Positions 19,642 through 27,812 of a stretch of 42,354 nt of DNA are shown one piece after another. Location: NCBI GenBank assembly GCA_040255445.1, contig JBDZUZ010000015.1, positions 1-42,354 of the forward strand. Direction: 5' to 3'. The notes below the pieces were generated by a model that ran no database searches, was not told the DNA's origin, and saw only the letters and a list, made by a program, of their open reading frames with translations. Origin of the DNA: JBDZUZ01 sp040255445 (GTDB lineage: Bacteria; Planctomycetota; Phycisphaerae; Phycisphaerales; UBA1924). Every line of letters starts with the position of its first letter. Within the stretch, counting starts at the first letter, position 1. The position numbers and the translations under genes were made by a program.

Positions 19642-22600
19642 ATGGCCGATACCGAATCGACAATGCCGCCACCGCCTGCCCCCCGCCCGCGCCGCAAATG
19701 GCGGCGGCGGCTCCTCTGGACCGCGGCGGTGCTTGTTCTGCTTGCGGGCTCGGTTTACCTCGCCCGCGGCCCGATCATCCGCTCGGTCGCCCTCGCCGCG
19801 GCGGGCTCCGCGCTCAATGCCGATGTCTCGGCCGATGCCGTCCGCGCCGGGATGGACGGGACCCTGGTCATTCTCGATGGCTCGCTCCGGGCGCCGGGAG
19901 TCCGGGGTCCGGCCGGAGAGGTCATCGCGTTCGATCGCCTCGAGGCCGACCTGGACTGGTCGAGCCTGATCTGGGGCCCGCCGGTGGTGCGTCGCATCGA
20001 GCTGGATGGCCCGGTGGTCCGCATCAGCCAGTCGGTCGACAGCGGCGATCTCAACGTGGAGCCGATGCTCCCATCGCGCCGGCGCGATGCGGATGGCTCC
20101 GGACCCGGCGCTGGGAGCGGCAGCACGCCCGCGCCGCGCCGCGCCATGGTCGTGCCCCAGATCTTCCTGCGCGATGGCGTCATCGAGATCGGCGAGCACC
20201 GCGAGGTCGATGGCGAACCGCGGTACACCGCGCTCAAGCGCATCGAGGTCTCGGGCGAAGTCGAACGCTCGCCCGATGAGCGGGGCGCTTCGATCATCAG
20301 TTTCCGGGAGGCCGCGACGCCCGATGACGCCGCATCGCGCGGGCCGGTCAGCGTCACCGGCCGCGTGTCTGATGACGGCATCGAGCTCTTTGTCGAGGGT
20401 GTCACGATCAGCGAGTGGGGGGCCGATGGCGTGCCCACCCCGGTCCGCACGCTCTTCCGCCAGCTCGATCCGCAGGGCAACCTCGAGACACTCACGATCA
20501 ATTACTCCTACGACGGCGGCTACCAGGCCACCGCCGAGGTCTCGAGCGTTGCGATCAACCTGCCCGTCAAGCCCCGCCCGATGGAGGATCCGCAGGGCAA
20601 CATCATCGAACTCCCCGAGTCGGAGCGCGACCGGCTCCTGCGGATGCACGACACCCGCGGCACACTGACGCTGACGCCCGAGGGGCTCTCGGCGCAGCTC
20701 TTTGGTTCGCTCGAAGAACTGCCGTACGAGGTCACGCTCGATGTCGACGGCGCCTCGCTCAATGCCCCGCTCACGCTGCGGATGATCACCCGCGGCTTCG
20801 AGGTGCGAGAAGCACCCGCGGTCTTCCTCTTTGCCCCCACCACCGCGCAGCGGCGCATCGCGGACTTCAGCGGCCCCACCGGCATCGTCGATGCCGAGGT
20901 CGTTCTGACCCGCGGCGAACCGATCGACGGCCGGCCCGCGCCCCTCGAGGTCCGCGGCGAGATGCAGATCCGCGAGGGGACCGCCGCGTTCCACAAGTTC
21001 CCGTACCGGTTCCAGGATCTGGTCGGTTCTGTGACGTTCACGAAGAACCGGGTGGACATCGTGGGCATCAGCGGCCGCGCGCCCAGCGGGGCCACCATCA
21101 GCGCAACCGGCTTCATCGCACCGCTCGATGAGGACGCGAACGTTCTGGTCGATGTCCGGGTCGAGAACCTGCCGGTCGATGCCGAGCTTGCCGCCGCGCT
21201 GGGCAAGCGTGCCCGCATTGTCGATGAACTGTTCAGCCGCCGCCGCTACGACGAGCTGCTGGCGCGGAAGCTCATCGCCTCGCCGCAACTGCACCGCGAT
21301 GCGAATGCACGGCTCGCCGAACTCCGCGCTGCCGGCGTTGAATCCGGCGATGAGTTCGAAGCGCTGCGGTCGATCACCGCCGCGCCCGTCTTCGAGCTCG
21401 GCGGCCGGGTATCGGTGGCTGTTGAGGTCCGGCGTGATCCCGGCGAGATCGGCGTCGACGATGCCGAGTGGTTCGATGTGGTGCGTGTCGACCTGGATCG
21501 GGCCGGGCTGCTCCCCGATGCCGCGCCCTATCCGCTCATCGCGCGGGGCGTCACGATCGTCAAGTCCGACGACGAGGCGGTGGTCGAGGGCGGCTACTAC
21601 GAGGGGCTGGCCGGCGGCCGCGCGGTGATCACCGCCGTTGCTGATTTCCGTCAGCTCGACCGCGACGATGCCCCCTTCGTGCCCACGCTGGACATCGAGG
21701 CGAGCGACCTCCCGCTGGGCCCGCTGCTCTTCAACGCGATCCCCGATAAGCGTGCGCCCGGCCAGGAGCAGTCCGCCGGAGAGATGCTCGATCGCATGGG
21801 GCTCTCCGGCTCGGTCCGTGGCACCATCGACGTCGCGCTCACGCCGGAGCTCGACACCGGGTACGAGATCCATCTGACCACTGACAACGCCGCCAGCTAC
21901 CCACGCGGCGAGTCCGCCGGCGAGACCGTGCGCATCACCGGTATCACGGGCACGGTCGACATCGACCAGACGGGCTTGTCGGCCCGGCTCGAGGGCGATG
22001 TGGCGCCGCCCGATGATGCGGGCGGCCCGCACCCCGCCGGTCGCGCTGCGCTGCAGGCGCAGCTGGGCTTTGGTGATGATGATCGTCCGGGCGATCTCGC
22101 GGTCACCGCGACAGCACGCGACCTGCCCGCCGCGGCCCCGGTCGAGCACATCATCGGCGTCGTTGCGCCCGAAGCCCGCTCAGCAATCGAAGAGCTCCGC
22201 CAGACCTACCGCCCCGCCGGCCGCCTCACGCTCGAATCGGTTACCAGCCGCATCGCTGATTCGGCAGCGCAGACCACGATCACCGTCACCGATGCTCAGG
22301 GGTTCGAGTTCGATCGCGCCGGCGGCCGTGTGAGCGCGGATCTGCAGGACGGCGTCGTGATCGTCCGGCCCGCCGCCGGCGACGAGACAGCGGGGACGAT
22401 CACGACCCGCGGCCTTGTCACGACGCTCCGCTTCGACGGCGTCGACGACGGCACGCTCCATGCCGACGGCCCGCTCACGACACTCTTCTCCGCCGCGGAT
22501 GCGCCCCTCGCGATCCGGCTTGTCGGCGGCCGTTTCGAATCACCGCTGGTCCGCAGCTTCCTCGATCCGCTGCTCAGCCCGCGGCAACTCGCGATGCTGG

Positions 22601-24036
22601 CGGACCTGCGACCGGCGGGGCTGTTCGATCTGACGCTCGCGCTGCGGCCGGATGGCGCGCCCGAGCCAACCTGGCTGCCCGATGGCGTGCTCACGCCGCG
22701 GCGGCTCACGCTGCAGATGCCCGGCCAGGCCGTTGAGTTTGCCGCCGCCTCGGGCGAGGTCGTCATCGAGCCCGGCGGCGGGCGGCTCCGCGGCGTGCAG
22801 CTCCGTGCTCCGGAGTGGACCCTTGGCCTCGAGGGTGTCTGGCTGAAGTCGCCCGACGGGACGACCGCGCTCCGGACAACCATGTCGCTCGATGCGCAGC
22901 GGCTCGCGCCCGATCTCCGCGCGGCGCTGCCCGTGCCGCTCATCGAGGTTCTCGATCAACTCGCTTTCGAGATTACCGGCCCGGTCACGGCCGATGCGGT
23001 GAACCTGGCGATGTCATTTCCCGAGGAGGGATCGGGCGCGACACGGCTCAATGGCAGCGTCCGCCTGACCGATGGCGCATTCGATGTCGGCGTCGCTGTT
23101 ACCGAGTGCGATGCGGTGCTGCAGTTCCGCTTCGACCGCCGCGATGAGGTCACCCCGCCTGATATGGAGCTCAAGGCGCTCGCGACATCGTTCAAGCTCG
23201 GCGGTGTTGTGATGTCCAACGGTCGGCTCCGCATCGTCGGCGGCGATGAGGGCAATGTGTACATCCCGCTGGTCTCGGCGGATTGTCACGGCGGGCGGCT
23301 GGCGGCATCGGCGGTGCTCCGGCCCATCGACCCCGACCGCCTCGAACTGGGACGCAACTACGAAGCCAACATCCGTTTCTCGGATGTCCGCTTCCAACCC
23401 GTGCTCGACGACCTCGCGCGGGCCCGGGGCGTGCAGCCCGAAGCCGAGAGCGCCGATGACAAGGCCCGCGGCGTGCTCGATGCGCACCTCTCGATCGGCG
23501 GCGTCGTCGGTGATGTGAACTCCCGCCGCGGCCGCGGCCTGGGAACGGTGGGCGGCGGACGCGTGCTCAACCTGCCGCTGCTCGTACCGCTCATCCGCGT
23601 CAGCAACCTGCAGCTGCCCATGAACGAGCGGCTCGATTACGCGGTCGCCGACTTCTGGATCGACGGCCCGCTCGTCAGCTTCGATGAGTTGTCCGTCTCA
23701 TCGAGTTCCGTCGCGATCTACGGTTACGGCACCGCGCTCTGGCCCGACATGCGGCTCGACCTGCGCTTCCGCCCCCGCAACCGCGCGCGGATCCCCATCC
23801 TGAGCGCGGTCGTGCAGAACATCCGCGATGAACTGGTCACGGCCGTGGTCCGCGGCACGCTCGCAGAGCCCGATGTCACGGTCCAGGCCTTCGGCGCGAC
23901 TACGCGGTTCCTCGGCCGCGCCATGGGACAGTCCGCCACCGAGCAGCAGAAGCGGCTCGACCAGATCGAGAGCCGGGCGGCCCGCCAGCCCCTGCGCCGC
24001 CCCGATAACGCCACGCCCGTCGACGGCGCCAACTAG
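19642..24036 (+). CDS. Giant AsmA-like (YhdP/TamB-type) envelope protein
   Basis: A 1464-residue protein with a short Pro/Arg-rich cytosolic N-terminus, one TM helix (about 23-40) and a very long periplasmic part rich in short beta strands. Early motifs fit AsmA-like proteins: ALNADVSADAVRAGMDGTLVILDGSLRAPGV and VIAFDRLEADLDWSSLIWGPPVVRRIELDGPVVRI. The C-terminus (about 1330-1440) has GRGLGTVGGGRVLNLPLLVPLIRVSNLQLP, FWIDGPLVSFDELSVSSSSVAIYGYGTALW and MRLDLRFRPRNR, typical of the AsmA C-terminal domain. In E. coli, proteins of this superfamily (YhdP, TamB, YdbH) form grooved beta bridges that move phospholipids to the outer membrane; the same role is inferred here. The ATG at 19642 gives the only sensible signal anchor. 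It stands alone in its transcription unit. Confidence 0.85.
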   Translation: MADTESTMPPPPAPRPRRKWRRRLLWTAAVLVLLAGSVYLARGPIIRSVALAAAGSALNADVSADAVRAGMDGTLVILDGSLRAPGVRGPAGEVIAFDRLEADLDWSSLIWGPPVVRRIELDGPVVRISQSVDSGDLNVEPMLPSRRRDADGSGPGAGSGSTPAPRRAMVVPQIFLRDGVIEIGEHREVDGEPRYTALKRIEVSGEVERSPDERGASIISFREAATPDDAASRGPVSVTGRVSDDGIELFVEGVTISEWGADGVPTPVRTLFRQLDPQGNLETLTINYSYDGGYQATAEVSSVAINLPVKPRPMEDPQGNIIELPESERDRLLRMHDTRGTLTLTPEGLSAQLFGSLEELPYEVTLDVDGASLNAPLTLRMITRGFEVREAPAVFLFAPTTAQRRIADFSGPTGIVDAEVVLTRGEPIDGRPAPLEVRGEMQIREGTAAFHKFPYRFQDLVGSVTFTKNRVDIVGISGRAPSGATISATGFIAPLDEDANVLVDVRVENLPVDAELAAALGKRARIVDELFSRRRYDELLARKLIASPQLHRDANARLAELRAAGVESGDEFEALRSITAAPVFELGGRVSVAVEVRRDPGEIGVDDAEWFDVVRVDLDRAGLLPDAAPYPLIARGVTIVKSDDEAVVEGGYYEGLAGGRAVITAVADFRQLDRDDAPFVPTLDIEASDLPLGPLLFNAIPDKRAPGQEQSAGEMLDRMGLSGSVRGTIDVALTPELDTGYEIHLTTDNAASYPRGESAGETVRITGITGTVDIDQTGLSARLEGDVAPPDDAGGPHPAGRAALQAQLGFGDDDRPGDLAVTATARDLPAAAPVEHIIGVVAPEARSAIEELRQTYRPAGRLTLESVTSRIADSAAQTTITVTDAQGFEFDRAGGRVSADLQDGVVIVRPAAGDETAGTITTRGLVTTLRFDGVDDGTLHADGPLTTLFSAADAPLAIRLVGGRFESPLVRSFLDPLLSPRQLAMLADLRPAGLFDLTLALRPDGAPEPTWLPDGVLTPRRLTLQMPGQAVEFAAASGEVVIEPGGGRLRGVQLRAPEWTLGLEGVWLKSPDGTTALRTTMSLDAQRLAPDLRAALPVPLIEVLDQLAFEITGPVTADAVNLAMSFPEEGSGATRLNGSVRLTDGAFDVGVAVTECDAVLQFRFDRRDEVTPPDMELKALATSFKLGGVVMSNGRLRIVGGDEGNVYIPLVSADCHGGRLAASAVLRPIDPDRLELGRNYEANIRFSDVRFQPVLDDLARARGVQPEAESADDKARGVLDAHLSIGGVVGDVNSRRGRGLGTVGGGRVLNLPLLVPLIRVSNLQLPMNERLDYAVADFWIDGPLVSFDELSVSSSSVAIYGYGTALWPDMRLDLRFRPRNRARIPILSAVVQNIRDELVTAVVRGTLAEPDVTVQAFGATTRFLGRAMGQSATEQQKRLDQIESRAARQPLRRPDNATPVDGAN

Positions 24037-24097
24037 GACCCCGCCGGACGTCCCATGAACGCACCCGGGCGGGCCCGGTCGCGGCGGGGCGGCCGCG

Positions 24098-24103
24098 TAA
24101 ACT
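24098..24103 (+). promoter_or_regulatory. TAAACT, candidate -10 of the LOG-family gene
   Basis: TAAACT lies 55 bp upstream of the ATG at 24159 in the 122-bp gap after the AsmA-like gene. It matches the TANACT pattern seen before other genes here. No clear -35. Confidence 0.3.
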
Positions 24104-24158
24104 AGCCCTCCTCGAAGACCCCAGACGGACAAGACCCCGGAACGGAAGCAGTTCGCCG

Positions 24159-25301
24159 ATGCCACTCAACGAGCAAGGATCCGACTCACCCCAGGAAGCC
24201 GCCCTCCAGGCGCAGGCCGAGGCACAGGCCGAGGCCGCCGGCGGTCCGGTGAGCCCCAAGGCGCTCCGCGCCGACGACCCCGATGTGGTCGACCGCATCG
24301 ACGAGCTCATCGAGCTCGTCGGCGGCCAGCCCGGCACCTTCAACACGCGGCTCGTGCGCGAGCTCCTGCAGACGGGGCTCAAGCTGATCCCCGATGGCCG
24401 CCACACCGGCGAGCTCAAGCTGATCACCAACTCGGTGAAGGAGATGCGCTACGCATACCGCGTCTTCGGCAAGTTCAAGGACCCGCACAAGGTCACGATC
24501 TTCGGCTCGGCGCGCACGCCCGTCGATCACCCCGATTACGTCGCCTGCGTCGAGTTCAGCCGCCTGATGGCCGAGGCCGGGTGGATGAGCATTACCGGCG
24601 CGGGGCTGGGCATCATGCAGGCGGGGCATGTCGGCCCGGGCCGCAAGAGCAGCTTCGGTGTTGCCATCCGTCTGCCCTTCGAGACCACGGCGAATGAAGT
24701 GATCGCGGGCGACGAGAAGCTCATCCAGTTCCGCTACTTCTTCACGCGCAAGCTCATGTTCCTGAGCCAGGCCGAGGCGGTGGCGCTCTTCCCCGGCGGC
24801 TTCGGCACGCTCGATGAGGCCTACGAAACCCTCACGCTGGTGCAGACCGGCAAGTCCACGCCCGTCCCGATCGTCATGGTCGAGGGCCAGGGCGGCGACT
24901 ACTGGAAGTCGTGGGACCAGTGGGTTCGGAAGCAGCTCCTCGAGCGCGGCTGGATCAGCCCCGAGGACCCGAGCATCTACTTCCTCGCCAACACACCGCG
25001 CGAGGCGGCGGAGCACATCGTCCACTTCTACCGCAACTACCACTCCTCGCGCTATGTCCGCGACGACTTCGTGGTGCGTCTGAACCGCCCGCTCAAGGCC
25101 GAGGATGTCGAGAAGCTCTCCGACGAGTTCCGGATCATCATCAAGGAGGGTGGGAGCGTGCGGCAGACCGAGGCCGCGATCGAGGGCGAGGACGATCACG
25201 TTCACCTGCCCCGCCTGATCTTCCGCCACACCCGCAGCAAATTCGGCCTCATCCGCCGGCTTATCGACCGCATCAATGACATGGACGCCGCCGAAGCCTG
25301 A
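24159..25301 (+). CDS. LOG-family protein (Rossmann-fold nucleotide-binding, TIGR00730-like)
   Basis: A 380-residue protein. The core, about 110-290, is the LOG/lysine-decarboxylase-like fold: VTIFGSARTPVDHPDY, SITGAGLGIMQAGHVG, and the signature PGGFGTLDE at 212-220 (the PGGxGTxxE motif that holds ribose-phosphate). Members cleave nucleoside 5'-monophosphates, and some activate cytokinins; many bacterial copies are of unknown role. At 380 residues it is about twice the length of a minimal LOG protein. It has an N-terminal Gln/Ala-rich stretch and helical region (about 1-105) and a C-terminal tail of about 90 residues with KAEDVEKLSDEFRIIIKEGG. The extra parts suggest extra oligomer or partner contacts. 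GGAAG serves as ribosome-binding site. Confidence 0.9.
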   Translation: MPLNEQGSDSPQEAALQAQAEAQAEAAGGPVSPKALRADDPDVVDRIDELIELVGGQPGTFNTRLVRELLQTGLKLIPDGRHTGELKLITNSVKEMRYAYRVFGKFKDPHKVTIFGSARTPVDHPDYVACVEFSRLMAEAGWMSITGAGLGIMQAGHVGPGRKSSFGVAIRLPFETTANEVIAGDEKLIQFRYFFTRKLMFLSQAEAVALFPGGFGTLDEAYETLTLVQTGKSTPVPIVMVEGQGGDYWKSWDQWVRKQLLERGWISPEDPSIYFLANTPREAAEHIVHFYRNYHSSRYVRDDFVVRLNRPLKAEDVEKLSDEFRIIIKEGGSVRQTEAAIEGEDDHVHLPRLIFRHTRSKFGLIRRLIDRINDMDAAEA

Positions 25302-25339
25302 GCGGGATTGCCCGCAACCATCGGCCTTCCCGGCCGTAC

Positions 25340-25363
25340 GCCCTGCGATGCGGGCTCTTTGTT
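25340..25363 (+). terminator. Candidate terminator after the LOG-family gene
   Basis: GCCCTGC-GAT-GCGGGC forms a GC stem with one bulged base, followed by TCTTTGTT. It lies 38 bp after the LOG stop and just before the lipoprotein gene start at 25381. This argues against the earlier in-frame starts of that gene. Confidence 0.4.
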
Positions 25364-25380
25364 GCATGGTCAGGGTTGGG

Positions 25381-26334
25381 ATGAAGAACGCGGCGGCTGC
25401 GTCCGTGGCCGCGGCGGTCTGCGGCCTGGTCGCGGTGTCGGGTCTGGGCTGTTCCTCCGGGGCGCGTGAGGTTGCGCCGCCGCGGACCCTGGCCCTCACC
25501 GAGCGCGGCCCGGGTGTTGGTGTCGAGACGCTGTATTGGGTGCTCAACGACCCGATCTCGGGCGACCCCGCGGTCGGGCCGGGGCTCTCCATCCGCGATG
25601 CGCTCCGGCCGTATGTCACTGACGCGTCGCCGGTCGGCGATGAGACCGCCGCGCTGCTCCGGCAGAACGGGCTGCGGCTTGTGTTCGTTCCGGTCGAAGC
25701 GGTGCAGAGGCTGCGGGCGCAGCTCCGCATCGTCGGGCCGATCCAGCAGGAGTGGCTCGGCGAAGCGCCGCGGTGGACGCCGCTCTCGCGCGGGCCGGAG
25801 TGGACGGCACCGCAGAGCCTCTCGCTCGACAACGGTGTCGTCACCTTCGAACCCGGTTCGCTCCGCATGCTGATCCGCACGTGGCTCGCGCCCGGACCGG
25901 ACACCGGCGGCGCTTTCTATGCAGCGCAGCTGCAGTTCGAGGCGGCGCCGCAGTTCGTCGCATCTCGCACGCAGCGGTCGCTCGAGAAGGCGCTGCTCGC
26001 GCCGACGATCAGCGGCGGCGCGGATCAGGATGGACAGGTATTGTCGCGGCTGACCGCCCGGCTCACGCTCGATGGTTCCAAGGCGCTGCTGATCGTGCCC
26101 GAGGACCCCGCGGTGCGGTGGGAATCTGAGGCGCCCGCGTCGGAGAGCGCCGGCATTGCCGCGAACGAGGGCGGCGAGCCGCCCGCCGGACCGATCGGGC
26201 CCCAGCCCCCGATGCTCACGACCGTCGGCGAGGCGATGCTGACCGATGCGACCGCATCGCGCCGCCGCTCGATGCGCGTCGTCATCGTGATCGTGCCTAG
26301 CGTGCCGCCCCGCTTCACGCTGTCGGGCCCCTGA
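25381..26334 (+). CDS. Predicted lipoprotein of unknown function
   Basis: A 317-residue protein. The ATG at 25381 gives a short lipoprotein signal, MKNAAAASVAAAVCGLVAVSGLGC, with lipobox GLGC followed by SSG; earlier in-frame Met codons at 25348 and 25366 are possible. Mature sequence: GVETLYWVLNDPISGDPA, LLRQNGLRLVFVPVEAV, QQEWLGEAPRWTPLSRGPEW, then SLDNGVVTFEPGSLRMLIRTWLAP and AAQLQFEAAPQFV. This reads as an alpha/beta domain followed by a beta-rich domain. I recognise no family; similar style is common among planctomycete envelope lipoproteins. An acidic, Ala/Pro-rich linker lies near 250. It is followed by two stem-loops before the HD-GYP-like gene. Confidence 0.75.
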   Translation: MKNAAAASVAAAVCGLVAVSGLGCSSGAREVAPPRTLALTERGPGVGVETLYWVLNDPISGDPAVGPGLSIRDALRPYVTDASPVGDETAALLRQNGLRLVFVPVEAVQRLRAQLRIVGPIQQEWLGEAPRWTPLSRGPEWTAPQSLSLDNGVVTFEPGSLRMLIRTWLAPGPDTGGAFYAAQLQFEAAPQFVASRTQRSLEKALLAPTISGGADQDGQVLSRLTARLTLDGSKALLIVPEDPAVRWESEAPASESAGIAANEGGEPPAGPIGPQPPMLTTVGEAMLTDATASRRRSMRVVIVIVPSVPPRFTLSGP

Positions 26335-26344
26335 TTCGGATGGC

Positions 26345-26417
26345 CGCGGATCCCACATCCGCGCGTCCGAGAACGCGCACCGCCCGAACAGACGCCAGCG
26401 TTTCGCCCGAAAACGCT
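26345..26417 (+). other. Two stem-loops between the lipoprotein and HD-GYP-like genes
   Basis: CGCGGAT-CCCAC-ATCCGCG (26345-26363) and AGCGTTT-CGCCCGA-AAACGCT (26397-26417) are perfect 7-bp stems with short loops. They lie between the lipoprotein stop (26334) and the next start (26493). Neither has a T tract. They may end the upstream message, protect its 3' end, or form part of the downstream leader. Confidence 0.45.
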
Positions 26418-26492
26418 CCCATCCGGACGCTCACGCCACACAGGCCGTTTATTCGGGCCGATGTGCCTCGGAATCCCCTTCGTGGAGACCGG

Positions 26493-27767
26493 ATGCTCCG
26501 TCTGCCCATCAGCCAGGCCCGACCCGGCATGAAACTCGCGCTCGCGGTGACGCACCCGACCAATCCGTCGGTGACACTGCTGCGCGAGGGGGCCGCGCTG
26601 ACGCAGGGGGCAATCCCGCGCCTCTCCGAGATGGGTGTCCGCGAACTCTGGATCCACTTCCCCAGCCTCGCGCACCTCGTCGAGCACGTCAATCCGCAGG
26701 TCATCGAGGCGGCGCGACAGGTGACAGCAAAGATCGGCGAGGCCATCGACGCGGTCACCGCGACGGCCGGGGCCAGCCTCGACTTCGTGTCGTACAAGCG
26801 AGCGGTCCTCGCGATGATCGAGAAGCTCGTCGAGAACCCGCGTGCCGGCACGTTCATCACCGAGATGGTCGGTGCGGACAAGCCGATGATGCGGCACGCC
26901 GGCAATGTCTGCGTGCACAGCATATTGATGGGGCTGAAGCTCGACTTCTACCTGATCAGGGAGCGCAGCCGGCTCAACGCATCCATTGCAAAGGACATCT
27001 CCGGCCTGGGCGTCGGGGCCATGCTTCTCGATGTGGGCATGTTCAAACTCGAGCCCGCGGCGTTGGAGCGGTACAACGCCACGCGTGACGAGAGCGACCC
27101 GGCGTGGCGCGGGCACGCGCAGCTGGGCTTTGACATGCTCAAGAGCGATCTGGACCCCGCCGCCGCGGCGGTGGTGCTGCACCACCACCAGCACTTCGAC
27201 GGATCGGGTTTTCCTTCCAGGACCGACCTCTCCGGGAAGGAGCTGTGCCTCGCGGGTTCGGATATCCACATCTTCGCGCGGATCGCGATGGCGGCCGATC
27301 TCTTCGACCGGTTGCGTCACCCGGCCCACGCGCCGGGCGCCCGCGAGTCCGCAGCGCCGTCGATCCCGGCGGTGCGTGCGCTCAAGACCCTGCTCAGCCC
27401 GCCCTACCGGGAGCGGATCGATCCGATCGTGCTTCGCGCGCTGCTGTCGGTCGCGCTGCCGTACCCCGCGGGGAACATCGTCCGCATCAGCGACGGGCGT
27501 TCCGCCGCGGTGATCGAGGCGTACCCAGAAGATCCGTGCCGCCCGCTCGTCGAGATCATCGAAGACATCGAGTGCTCCTCGCGTCGGACGGTTAAGGCGG
27601 AGCGCATCGACCTGCGCGAGCGGCACGATATCCAGATCGTTGAATTCGATGGGCACGTGACCGCCGCGGACAACTTCTATCCGACGGTCAAGGGCGAGTT
27701 CGATCTTACGGTGTTCGCGCGTGAAACCGTGTCGACACAGCTTCCCGATGCGACGAAAGCCGCGTGA
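26493..27767 (+). CDS. HD-GYP-like protein with a degenerate HD motif
   Basis: A 424-residue protein. The ATG at 26493 has GGAG five bases upstream; the open frame upstream of it is not coding-like. An N-terminal DUF3391-like segment (RLPISQARPGMKLALAV) precedes an HD-GYP-type domain at about 130-280. Matches to the c-di-GMP phosphodiesterase pattern: His135 in RHAGNV, Asp180 in LLDVGM where LHDIG is expected, His208 in RGHAQLG, HHQHFDGSGFP at 231-241 for HHExxDGxGYP, and Asp269 in RIAMAADLFD. Only the His of the HD pair is replaced, by Leu179, and GYP reads GFP. Loss of one metal ligand may leave a weak enzyme or a c-di-GMP-binding effector. The C-terminal 150 residues form a separate small beta-rich domain. 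It is convergent with the fusion-protein gene. Confidence 0.85.
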   Translation: MLRLPISQARPGMKLALAVTHPTNPSVTLLREGAALTQGAIPRLSEMGVRELWIHFPSLAHLVEHVNPQVIEAARQVTAKIGEAIDAVTATAGASLDFVSYKRAVLAMIEKLVENPRAGTFITEMVGADKPMMRHAGNVCVHSILMGLKLDFYLIRERSRLNASIAKDISGLGVGAMLLDVGMFKLEPAALERYNATRDESDPAWRGHAQLGFDMLKSDLDPAAAAVVLHHHQHFDGSGFPSRTDLSGKELCLAGSDIHIFARIAMAADLFDRLRHPAHAPGARESAAPSIPAVRALKTLLSPPYRERIDPIVLRALLSVALPYPAGNIVRISDGRSAAVIEAYPEDPCRPLVEIIEDIECSSRRTVKAERIDLRERHDIQIVEFDGHVTAADNFYPTVKGEFDLTVFARETVSTQLPDATKAA

Positions 27768-27812
27768 GGCGCGGGATTGCCTGTGGACCGGTGTGCGCTG
27801 AAACGAGTGCGA

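Noticed and set aside
19549..22149. Long minus-strand open frame continuing upstream of radA
   Set aside because: It is antisense to the AsmA-like gene, with no domain content; RadA begins cleanly at MAKAR (19548).
25276..25380. Earlier in-frame starts of the lipoprotein gene (25276, 25348, 25366)
   Set aside because: They run through a likely terminator (25340-25363) and would lengthen the signal peptide; the AGGG before 25381 is a better site.
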